Positions 50,778 to 58,770 of a stretch of DNA of 64,000 nt are shown here, piece after piece. The stretch lies in the NCBI GenBank assembly GCA_945902805.1, contig CAMDMZ010000014.1, positions 1-64,000 of the forward strand, read 5' to 3'. The DNA comes from Propionivibrio dicarboxylicus. GTDB taxonomy: Bacteria > Pseudomonadota > Gammaproteobacteria > Burkholderiales > Rhodocyclaceae. Each line of letters opens with the position of its first letter. Position 1 is the stretch's first letter. The position numbers and the translations under genes were made by a program. The notes under the pieces are model-generated. The model was not told where the DNA came from and did not search any database. It saw nothing but the letters and a program-made list of their open reading frames with translations.

Positions 50778-51799
50778 GGCCGGTTGTAAGCACCGAGCGT
50801 GATCTGGCTGCCTTCGGAGACCTTCGCCAGTTCATTCGCCCAGGCCGGAGTCACGGTATAGGGTTTGCCACTTGACGTGGCATAGGCGGCGTCGATCGCC
50901 TGACGCAGGGTGCGGGTGACCTGCGCGACGTACATGGGGCTACGCTGACGGCCTTCGACCTTGATCGCCGAGACGCCGGTGGCGAGGACGTCGGGTAGGA
51001 TTTCGAGCAAATTGAGACTGGCCGGTTCTTCCATGGCGTAGTAGACCTCCCCGCTGACCTCGAAGCGACCTTTGCAGATGGTCGGGTAGCCGGCTTTTTC
51101 GTCCTTGCCGAAGCTGTCGATGAGAATGTCGTTGAGCCGCACGTTCATGGTGTCGCCCTGGTTTTCCCAGCGCACGTACTTTGCTGGCGAGCAGGCGCCG
51201 ACCGTATTTGGCGATTCTCCCGTTGCCCACGAAGACAGCCAGCAACGACCTTCGTTCATCACGCACAGACTGCCGAAGCCGAAGACTTCGATTTCTACTT
51301 CGGTATTGGCGATGACGTTGGCCACCTGCGCCAGGGTCAATACGCGTGGCAACACCGCACGCTGGATACCGAATTCCCGGCGGCAGAAATTGATTGCCTC
51401 ATAACTGGTGGCCGAGCCTTGTACCGAGAGATGGCGGCGCAGATTCGGGTGGGTACGTGCGGCGTAATCGAGCAAGCCAAGATCGGCCAGAATTACCGCA
51501 TCGACACCACTTTGTGCGGCCTGGTCGACGGCTGCCGTCCATTCGCCAAAGCGCCCGACCTGCGGGTAGGTATTGATCGCCGCCAGCACCTTGCGCTTGC
51601 GCTGGTGCGCGTAGCGGATGCCGTCCGCCAAGGCGGCGGCGTCGAAGTTCAAGCCGGCAAAGTTGCGTGCGTTGGTGGCGTTACGAAAGCCGAGATAGAC
51701 CGCATCGGCACCGTTATCCACCGCCGCCTTGAGTGCGGGCAGGCTGCCGGCGGGACAAACAAGATCAGGTTTGTTCACGGTCAAAGGTGTACAAGTCAA
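50768..51799 (-). CDS. ubiU: U32-family O2-independent ubiquinone hydroxylation protein UbiU
   Basis: [42 protein letters not shown]. Confidence 0.92.
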   Translation of the reverse strand: MTCTPLTVNKPDLVCPAGSLPALKAAVDNGADAVYLGFRNATNARNFAGLNFDAAALADGIRYAHQRKRKVLAAINTYPQVGRFGEWTAAVDQAAQSGVDAVILADLGLLDYAARTHPNLRRHLSVQGSATSYEAINFCRREFGIQRAVLPRVLTLAQVANVIANTEVEIEVFGFGSLCVMNEGRCWLSSWATGESPNTVGACSPAKYVRWENQGDTMNVRLNDILIDSFGKDEKAGYPTICKGRFEVSGEVYYAMEEPASLNLLEILPDVLATGVSAIKVEGRQRSPMYVAQVTRTLRQAIDAAYATSSGKPYTVTPAWANELAKVSEGSQITLGAYNRPWR

Positions 51800-51937
51800 A
51801 AGTGTACAAATGAGAGTGCCAAATTCTACGAGGCAATCACGGCGCGGCCTTTGATCAAGGTCAACCGCTGCAGATTGCTTGCTATTTGCCGGCCATCATC
51901 CAATATCATGGTGCATCCTCGCCATGAAAGAGAAATC

Positions 51938-52567
51938 ATGAAACTTCGCTTGCTGTCTTTGCTTATTTTTGCCGCGACCTTGCTTTCTGGTTGTGGTTTC
52001 AACCAGATCCAGACCAACGATGAGGCCGTCAATGCCGCGTGGTCGGAGGTGCTGAACCAGTACAAGCGGCGCGCCGATCTGATCCCCAATCTGGTGTCCA
52101 TCGTGCAAGGCTATGCCGCGCATGAAAAAGAGGTTTTGACGCGCGTGACCGAGGCCCGCGCCAGCGTGGGCGGCATGAAAGTGACGCCGGAATTGCTGAA
52201 TGATGAGGCGGCCTTCGCCAAGTTCCAGAAAGCACAGACCGAAGTCGGCAGCGCCTTGGCGCGACTGATGGTGGTGGCCGAGAACTACCCGCAATTAAAG
52301 GCTGACGCCAACTTCCGTGATCTGCAGGCGCAGGTCGAAGGCACCGAGAACCGAATCGCTGTGGCCCGCAATCGCTATATCAAGGCGGTACAGGACTACA
52401 ACGTTTCGGTGCGGACCTTCCCCAACAACCTGACCGCCATGGCAATGAGTTGGAAGACCAAGGCCAATTTCACCGTAGAGGATGAGAAAGCCGTGTCGAC
52501 GGCGCCGACGATCCGCTTTGACGCACCGGCGCCCGCTCCGGTTCCTGCGCCAACAGGCGGCAAGTAA
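51938..52567 (+). CDS. lemA: LemA family protein
   Basis: LLSGCGFNQIQTNDEAVNAAWSEVLNQYKRRADLIPNLVSIVQGYAAHEKEVLTRVTEARA. Confidence 0.94.
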   Translation: MKLRLLSLLIFAATLLSGCGFNQIQTNDEAVNAAWSEVLNQYKRRADLIPNLVSIVQGYAAHEKEVLTRVTEARASVGGMKVTPELLNDEAAFAKFQKAQTEVGSALARLMVVAENYPQLKADANFRDLQAQVEGTENRIAVARNRYIKAVQDYNVSVRTFPNNLTAMAMSWKTKANFTVEDEKAVSTAPTIRFDAPAPAPVPAPTGGK

Positions 52568-52573
52568 CACGCT

Positions 52574-53467
52574 ATGACGCGTTGGCTGGCGGCACTGATC
52601 CTGTGCCTCCACGCACTTTTTGTCCTGGCGGCCGATTCCAAGGTGTCGGCGCCGCTGCCCTTGCCAGCGTTGACGGCCAGGGTGACTGATCTCACCGGTA
52701 CCTTGGCGGCCGGTGATTTGACGGAGTTGGAGACCAAGCTCACGAGCTTCGAGTCCCGAAAAGGCAGCCAAGTGACTCTGTTGGTGCTGCCGACGACGCA
52801 GCCGGAGACAATCGAGCAATTTGGCGTCCGCCTGTTCGAGGCCTGGAAAATCGGGCGCAAGGGGGCGGACGATGGTGTCATCCTGATTGTCGCCAAGGAC
52901 GACCGGCGCCTGCGTATCGAAGTGGGTTATGGCTTTGAAGGCGTGCTGAATGACGCTACGGCCAAACGCATCATTGACGAGACCATCACGCCCCACTTCA
53001 AAGTCGGTGACATTCCGGGTGGCATCAAGGCCGGTATCGATGCGATTCTGGTCGTCGTCGATACGGAACAAGTGCCGCCGACGACAGACGGTCCAGTGAG
53101 TGATTCGGGCGGGAGCCAGTCGCTTGGCGACCTGGGTTTTGATGCGTTCAATATCAGCGAAGGCACCTTCATGATCGGCCTCGGTGGCGCGGCCGTGGGG
53201 GGCGCGGCCCTACGCTTTTTCCTCGGCAATCTGATGGGTTCCGCCATTATTGGCGTCCTTGCCGCCATTCTTGGCGGGCTGCTTTCCGGGACGCTGGTCG
53301 GCGCCCTGATCGGCGCTGCTGTCGGGTTTTTTGTCGCTCTGTTTGGCTTGGATCTGCTGCTCAGCGGTGTGCTTGGCGGCGGCAGTGGCGGCGGAAGCTC
53401 GGGTGGCGGTGGTTTCAGTGGCGGTGGCGGGTCGAGTGGTGGCGGTGGTGCCTCCGGGAGTTGGTGA
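52574..53467 (+). CDS. TPM-domain (YgcG family) protein with Gly/Ser-rich tail
   Basis: LPALTARVTDLTGTLAAGDLTELETKLTSFESRKGSQVTLLVLPTT; GGGSGGGSSGGGGFSGGGGSSGGGGASGSW tail. Confidence 0.92.
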   Translation: MTRWLAALILCLHALFVLAADSKVSAPLPLPALTARVTDLTGTLAAGDLTELETKLTSFESRKGSQVTLLVLPTTQPETIEQFGVRLFEAWKIGRKGADDGVILIVAKDDRRLRIEVGYGFEGVLNDATAKRIIDETITPHFKVGDIPGGIKAGIDAILVVVDTEQVPPTTDGPVSDSGGSQSLGDLGFDAFNISEGTFMIGLGGAAVGGAALRFFLGNLMGSAIIGVLAAILGGLLSGTLVGALIGAAVGFFVALFGLDLLLSGVLGGGSGGGSSGGGGFSGGGGSSGGGGASGSW

Positions 53468-53964
53468 TGAAATTCAGGCAAATTCTCACGCATTGGCGCA
53501 CGTCATCCTGGCAGGTCAGGCAGAAATTCGATCGTCCGACACTGGTTGCCATCGAACAAGCCATCGCGGTGTCCGAAAAGCTGCATCGCGGTGAACTGCG
53601 CTTCGTCATCGAAGGGCGTTTGTCCCTGCGGCAACTGTTCCGTGAAGTGACGTCGCGGCAACGCGCCCTTCAGCTATTCGAAAAAGTCGGTGCTGGCGAG
53701 ACGGCGGAACACAGCGGCATCCTGATCTATGTGCTGCTGGCTGAGCGTAAGGTGGAAATCGTGGCCGATAGCGGCATTACCGCCAAGGTGCCGCAAGCCG
53801 AATGGGATGCGCTGTGCCAGCGAATGACGGGAGCTTTTGCGGCCGGACGCTACCGCGACGGTGCGCTGGATGGGATCAATGGCGCCACGGCCTTGCTGGT
53901 GATGCACTTCCCGGCGACGAAAAACAATCCGAACGAACTGGACGACGCGCCTCTGATTCTTTGA
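53467..53964 (+). CDS. TPM-domain protein
   Basis: [66 protein letters not shown]. Confidence 0.9.
   Translation: MKFRQILTHWRTSSWQVRQKFDRPTLVAIEQAIAVSEKLHRGELRFVIEGRLSLRQLFREVTSRQRALQLFEKVGAGETAEHSGILIYVLLAERKVEIVADSGITAKVPQAEWDALCQRMTGAFAAGRYRDGALDGINGATALLVMHFPATKNNPNELDDAPLIL
53682..53706 (+). repeat. 25-bp dispersed repeat, copy 6 (inside TPM gene)
   Basis: AAAAGTCGGTGCTGGCGAGACGGCG. Confidence 0.85.
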
Positions 53965-53966
53965 GC

Positions 53967-54875
53967 TTAGTGCTTGCGTTCGTTTTGCCGGCAATGCGCT
54001 GCAATGGCATTCGCCAGCGGCTCCAAGAGGGCTTGCGGCAAGTCATGTCCCATGCCATCAATTGCCATCAAGCGCGCACCGGGAATGTTGTCGACCGTGT
54101 CCTGGCCAGCGGCGAGCGGGATCAGTGGATCGGCGGCACCATGGATCACCAGGGTCGGTGCCTTGATGGTGTGCAGCAGTGGCCGCCGGTCACCCGAGGC
54201 GATCACCGCCAGGAGTTGCCGGGCAACGCCTGCGGGATAGTAGGCGCGTTTCACTGCGCGACTGAGTTGATCCCTCAGCGCGACTGGATCGGCGACAAAG
54301 CCGGGGCTACCGATGACGCCAAATACCTTGATCAAATGATCAATCACGATGACCGGGTTCTTCGGGTCGGACGGCTTGCTCAACAAGGTTTTCACGGCAT
54401 CGCCACGCGGTCGCGGCAGTTTCGGGTTGCCGCTCGTGGACATGATCGAGGTCAGGCTGGCGACACGTTGCGGGTACTTTGCCGCCATGACTTGCGCAAT
54501 CATGCCGCCCATTGAGGCGCCAACCACATGGGCGCGGACTATGCCCAGCCCGTCGAGCAGGCCAATGATGTCGTCGGCCATATCCGCCAGCGTGTAAGGC
54601 GAACGAACCGGCAGGCGCAGTTTGGCGGCGAGCATGGCCCAGACCAGATTCGGACGCTTGCCACTCGTGATTCGACTGGACAGGCCGACATCGCGGTTGT
54701 CGAAACGGATGACGCGAAAGCCGTGTGCGACCAAGGCCGCACAAAATTCATCGGGCCAGGCGATGAGCTGCATGCCCAGGCCCATGATGAGGATGATGAC
54801 GGGCGCTTGTGAATCGGCCCGGTCACCGAGCAATTCGTACTCAAGCTCGATATCGTTGCTGGTGATGCGTGGCAT
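53967..54875 (-). CDS. alpha/beta hydrolase
   Basis: VVGASMGGMIAQVMAAKYPQRVASL nucleophile elbow; LVIHGAADPLIPLAAGQ. Confidence 0.92.
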   Translation of the reverse strand: MPRITSNDIELEYELLGDRADSQAPVIILIMGLGMQLIAWPDEFCAALVAHGFRVIRFDNRDVGLSSRITSGKRPNLVWAMLAAKLRLPVRSPYTLADMADDIIGLLDGLGIVRAHVVGASMGGMIAQVMAAKYPQRVASLTSIMSTSGNPKLPRPRGDAVKTLLSKPSDPKNPVIVIDHLIKVFGVIGSPGFVADPVALRDQLSRAVKRAYYPAGVARQLLAVIASGDRRPLLHTIKAPTLVIHGAADPLIPLAAGQDTVDNIPGARLMAIDGMGHDLPQALLEPLANAIAAHCRQNERKH

Positions 54876-54881
54876 GGCGAC

Positions 54882-56378
54882 TCAGGCCGCCTTGCGCCGC
54901 TTGGCAGCACGTCGCGCCGTGGCGATGGGTGTCACGTTCTTCGTACCGGCGGCAGCGAGGTATTCCTGGAAGCTGTCGCGCACGCACTGGGCGAAGACTT
55001 CTGGGTCGGGCAGTTGCTCGTAGCAGCCGGTGAACGAGATGACCAGCATTTCGTCGTAACTGGTGACGGAAAACACCAGTCCCATGCCGTCGGCAATCGG
55101 CATAATGGCGGAAAAGTAGGCCAGCCGCGCGCCGCGTAGATAGAGCGGCACGCTTGGCCCAGGTACGTTGGTGATGCTGCAGTTGGCGAGCGGCGCCCAG
55201 CGGCCCATTTGCGCTGTCGCGTAACCGAGCATGCGGCTGGTCACGGCCACCGTGGCACCCGGCGCGTAGCGCGCGATGTCGGTCAGCTCGCGAGCGCTCA
55301 CTGCATCGTTGATAACGGTCGAGGCCGCTGTCTGGGCGCGGATCGCGGTCAGGCGTGCCACCGGGTCGGCGATGTCGGTACCAAGCCGGACCCGGAGCAG
55401 CGTGAAGTCCTGCTTGCCCTTGCCACGGATACCGATCGGCGCGGTGGCGGTGAGACTACCCTCGGGTAGTTCGCCCTGCAGATCGAGGTAACGCCGCAAC
55501 CCACCGCCACACACGGCCAACACAACGTCGTTGACCGTGGCGTCGGGCACCAGGCTGCGGATGGTCTTGCACTCATCGAGGCGGAAACGCCGGGTTTCGA
55601 ACACCCGATGCGGCGAGACGACGGTGTTGAAGCGGGTGATGACGGCTTGTTCCGGATGTTTGACGGCTTCGCGAAGACGCTCAAAGACGGCAGGGACGAC
55701 GCTGGACACGGTACGCGCTAGAGCCGGGATGCGGCGCAGTGGAAAGAGCAGGGTGCGCAGAGCGGCACGCGCCAGCAGCACTGTGTCGCCGGGCGGCGCC
55801 TCGGGGAACCAGGGTTCGGGTACGTCCGGTGCCGGCGGTACCTGATCGATGTCATGCAACAGCGCGGTGATTTCATTGCCGCGCTCGACATCGATGACGG
55901 CGTGATGGATCTTGAACAGCACGGCAAAGCTGCTGGCGGGCAGGTCGAGGAAGGCATCCAGCCCTTCGATGACATACATTTCCCACAGTGGCCGATGGCG
56001 GTCCAGCGGCCGGGCGTGAATGCGTGAGGCCTGGATGCAGAATTGGCGCCAGTCGCCGGGCTTGGGCAGAGCGATGTGGCGGACGTGGTATTCGAGGTTG
56101 AAATCCTCATCATCGACCCAGTAGGGACGGTCCAGCCCGAGTGGGACGCGGCAAAGCTTCTGGCGTAGCAGGGGCAGTCGATCGAGACGGTTTTCGATAT
56201 GCTTGAGAATGCTCTTGAAGCGGACCACGCCACCCGGTGCGGTAGATTGGTCGTAGATGTGCAACAGGGTGATGTTGGCGTTGGCGTGGGTGTTGTCGGA
56301 ATAAAGAAACACCGCATCCTGTTGGCTGAGCTGGCTGAGCTGGCTGAGCTGGCTGAGTTTGCGCGCTTCGTCGCTCAT
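54882..56378 (-). CDS. WS/DGAT family acyltransferase
   Basis: LFKIHHAVIDVERGNEI (HHxxxD), PLWEMYVIEGLD, NDVVLAVCGGGLRRYL, NVPGPSVPLYLRGARL. Confidence 0.92.
   Translation of the reverse strand: MSDEARKLSQLSQLSQLSQQDAVFLYSDNTHANANITLLHIYDQSTAPGGVVRFKSILKHIENRLDRLPLLRQKLCRVPLGLDRPYWVDDEDFNLEYHVRHIALPKPGDWRQFCIQASRIHARPLDRHRPLWEMYVIEGLDAFLDLPASSFAVLFKIHHAVIDVERGNEITALLHDIDQVPPAPDVPEPWFPEAPPGDTVLLARAALRTLLFPLRRIPALARTVSSVVPAVFERLREAVKHPEQAVITRFNTVVSPHRVFETRRFRLDECKTIRSLVPDATVNDVVLAVCGGGLRRYLDLQGELPEGSLTATAPIGIRGKGKQDFTLLRVRLGTDIADPVARLTAIRAQTAASTVINDAVSARELTDIARYAPGATVAVTSRMLGYATAQMGRWAPLANCSITNVPGPSVPLYLRGARLAYFSAIMPIADGMGLVFSVTSYDEMLVISFTGCYEQLPDPEVFAQCVRDSFQEYLAAAGTKNVTPIATARRAAKRRKAA
56322..56357 (-). 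repeat. 9-bp tandem repeat x4 encoding (LSQ)n
   Basis: plus strand TTGGCTGAG CTGGCTGAG CTGGCTGAG CTGGCTGAG at the 5' end of the WS/DGAT gene. Confidence 0.9.
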
Positions 56379-57232
56379 GGCGTCGTCTCTGCGGAATGGA
56401 GGTTATCGCTGCGGATGATGGTGTTATAGACGCGACGCAGCATACCGGTGGGGTGGAAGGGCTGCCAGTTGTCCTCGGGTTGCGCCAGACGGTCGGCAAC
56501 GATGGCCAGTACGAGTCCGTTGAAGCCCAGGCCGAGGTGGCTGCCGGGGACGCGAATGTTCTCGTGTAGTGTCGGATCGCCGTCGATCGTGGCTTCCTGA
56601 GGTGGTACCAAGCCATCGCCCAGCGAATACAGACAACTAACCGGTATCGGCAATGGCTTGCGTTCGCGCAGATGTTTTACCCGTGGCTGCATGACGTGCG
56701 CGGCAGAGCCCAGCGGATGCGCGACCAGGCGGTAGATCGCCTGCATCATCGAGGGCGATTGGCTGCCCTTTTGATCAACGCTGATGGGGCTGCCCAGGGT
56801 GATGACGGAACGCACGCATTCCGTCGCTTCGTGGGCACAGAGCATCGAAAATACGCCGCCGAGACTCCAGCCGATCAGGCTGACCTTGCGCCCGGTCTTA
56901 TGGTGCAGGTGACGAATTTTTTGCGGCAGGGCCTTGACGTATTTGCTCTGGAAGCCGACGTTGCGCCCGAGCCCCCAAGTCTGTACATCGTAGCCTTTGC
57001 GGGTGAGAAAGGTCTTCAGCGCAATCAGTGATTTCTCGTCAGCAAGAAAGCCCGGCAACAGCAGCACCGGATGGCCGTCACCAGCGGGCGCCTGCAGCAA
57101 CAGGGGCAGCGATGCCGGCAGCAAGGCGATTTCAAGGAAAGCCCGTGGTTCGAGGAGTGAATCCAGCAGGCGCGGTGCGCCGACATGGGGATGCCGGGAA
57201 ACCGTCGGGCCAAGAGCGGTCGCAAGCTTCAT
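56375..57232 (-). CDS. alpha/beta hydrolase (PHA-synthase-like)
   Basis: HPVLLLPGFLADEKSLIALKTFLTRKGYDVQTWGLGRN; VSLIGWSLGGVFSMLCAHEATECVRSVITLGSP; start at 57232, ATGA overlap with upstream gene. Confidence 0.88.
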   Translation of the reverse strand: MKLATALGPTVSRHPHVGAPRLLDSLLEPRAFLEIALLPASLPLLLQAPAGDGHPVLLLPGFLADEKSLIALKTFLTRKGYDVQTWGLGRNVGFQSKYVKALPQKIRHLHHKTGRKVSLIGWSLGGVFSMLCAHEATECVRSVITLGSPISVDQKGSQSPSMMQAIYRLVAHPLGSAAHVMQPRVKHLRERKPLPIPVSCLYSLGDGLVPPQEATIDGDPTLHENIRVPGSHLGLGFNGLVLAIVADRLAQPEDNWQPFHPTGMLRRVYNTIIRSDNLHSAETTP

Positions 57233-58695
57233 GGCGCGTTCTCCATCGTTGTCTTTTGTCGGACTTGCTCCAGCGGCAGCGCGTGACGTAGCAACTCGGC
57301 AAGTGCGGCGTAAAAATCGGTGACCAGCTCCTGTGGGTCGGGCACGGCACAACGGGCGACGGTAAAGCCGACACCGAGAATGTCTGCATAGCTCATTAGC
57401 GTGATGTTAAGCCCGACGCCATGCTCGACGATGGACAGCGGCCAATAGCCGACCATTTTGGCGCCGGCAACATAAAGCGGTACCGACGGTCCGTGGACAT
57501 TCGAAATGATCACGTTGGCGATGGGCGGCAGCGCGCTGGCGATGCGTGAGCGGCCGTAGAGCGAGGCCAGGGCGCCGATCACCCATGGGCCACCTATAGT
57601 GGGGAAGTCGGTCGGGATGAAGGATTTGACGCGCTTTGCCACTGATTTGGTAGCGCTGGCCGCCGCGCGCACGGCGTGCAGGCGCTGCAATGGATTGGCG
57701 ATGTGGGTGGCGAGATTGACCAGGCTCAAGGTGGCTTGTGTGGTGAATTCTTTGTTGCCGGGATCACGCAGGGAGATCGGCATAGTGGCGATCAAGGATT
57801 TGCGCGGGATGCCGCCGTGACGTGCCAGGTAGAGCCGCAACATGCCGCTGCATAGTGCCAGCACGACATCATTGATCGTTGCCTGTTGTGCGGCGGCGAT
57901 AGCCCTGATTTCGGCGAAGGGCACGGATGCCGCAGCGAAGCCGCGCTGTGGCGTAATGGTGGTGTTAAAAGCGGTGCGCGGACCCAAGGCGAAGTGTTGC
58001 TTGAGCTCGGCGCTGATGCGAGGTTTGCCTTTTCCGCCGGCGGTGTCGCGGTTGCGGACGAGTTCAGCGAGTGTGCGCAGCACGTTCGGGACCTGCCGGA
58101 TGAGTTTGGCATATTGGCTCGCATCGTGGCGAAGTGCCTTGGTGGCGAGGGAAAGGGCTCCCGGTGTGCGATTTCGGTGTGACACCACGGGTGCGCCGGG
58201 CTTAATCGGCCGCGACTGCGGCGAAGTGTCAAACAACGCACCAGCCAGCGCGGCACCGGCCTGGCCGTCGAGGACCGCGTGGTGGATCTTGACGTAGTAA
58301 GCCTTGAGTCCGTCCTGAAGGCCCTCAAACACATAGATCATCCATAGCGGGCGGCTACGATCCAAAAGCTCGGCATGCAAATCGCCGACGCAGGCCTGCA
58401 ATTGCAACCAACCTCCCGGCGCAGGGACCTCAACGGCGCGAATGTGAATCTCGAGATCGACCACGTCATCAACCCACACGGGGTTGGCGAATTGAAGGGG
58501 CATCTGCACCAGCCGGCGACGAAAGATCGGCGCGATATCGAGGCGACTGCCGATCATCAGGCGCACTTCGGCAAGGAAATTCCGGCGGTAACGCGGTGGT
58601 GGTTTGAATAAGTGCAGCGAACCGACATGCATTGGGGTCGCCGGGGTCTCGAGCCCCAGAAACGCTCCGTCCAGTCCGCTCAGTGGTTTCACCAT
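57229..58695 (-). CDS. WS/DGAT family acyltransferase
   Basis: PLSGLDGAFLGLETPATPMHVGSLHLF; VKIHHAVLDGQAGAAL; NVHGPSVPLYVAGAKM. Confidence 0.94.
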   Translation of the reverse strand: MVKPLSGLDGAFLGLETPATPMHVGSLHLFKPPPRYRRNFLAEVRLMIGSRLDIAPIFRRRLVQMPLQFANPVWVDDVVDLEIHIRAVEVPAPGGWLQLQACVGDLHAELLDRSRPLWMIYVFEGLQDGLKAYYVKIHHAVLDGQAGAALAGALFDTSPQSRPIKPGAPVVSHRNRTPGALSLATKALRHDASQYAKLIRQVPNVLRTLAELVRNRDTAGGKGKPRISAELKQHFALGPRTAFNTTITPQRGFAAASVPFAEIRAIAAAQQATINDVVLALCSGMLRLYLARHGGIPRKSLIATMPISLRDPGNKEFTTQATLSLVNLATHIANPLQRLHAVRAAASATKSVAKRVKSFIPTDFPTIGGPWVIGALASLYGRSRIASALPPIANVIISNVHGPSVPLYVAGAKMVGYWPLSIVEHGVGLNITLMSYADILGVGFTVARCAVPDPQELVTDFYAALAELLRHALPLEQVRQKTTMENAP

Positions 58696-58770
58696 TTTCC
58701 CCGCCTGATTTTATTTCCCCACGATAGCAGCGTCGCGGGGAGAGTCAAGAAAAGTAATGGTGGACGGACT

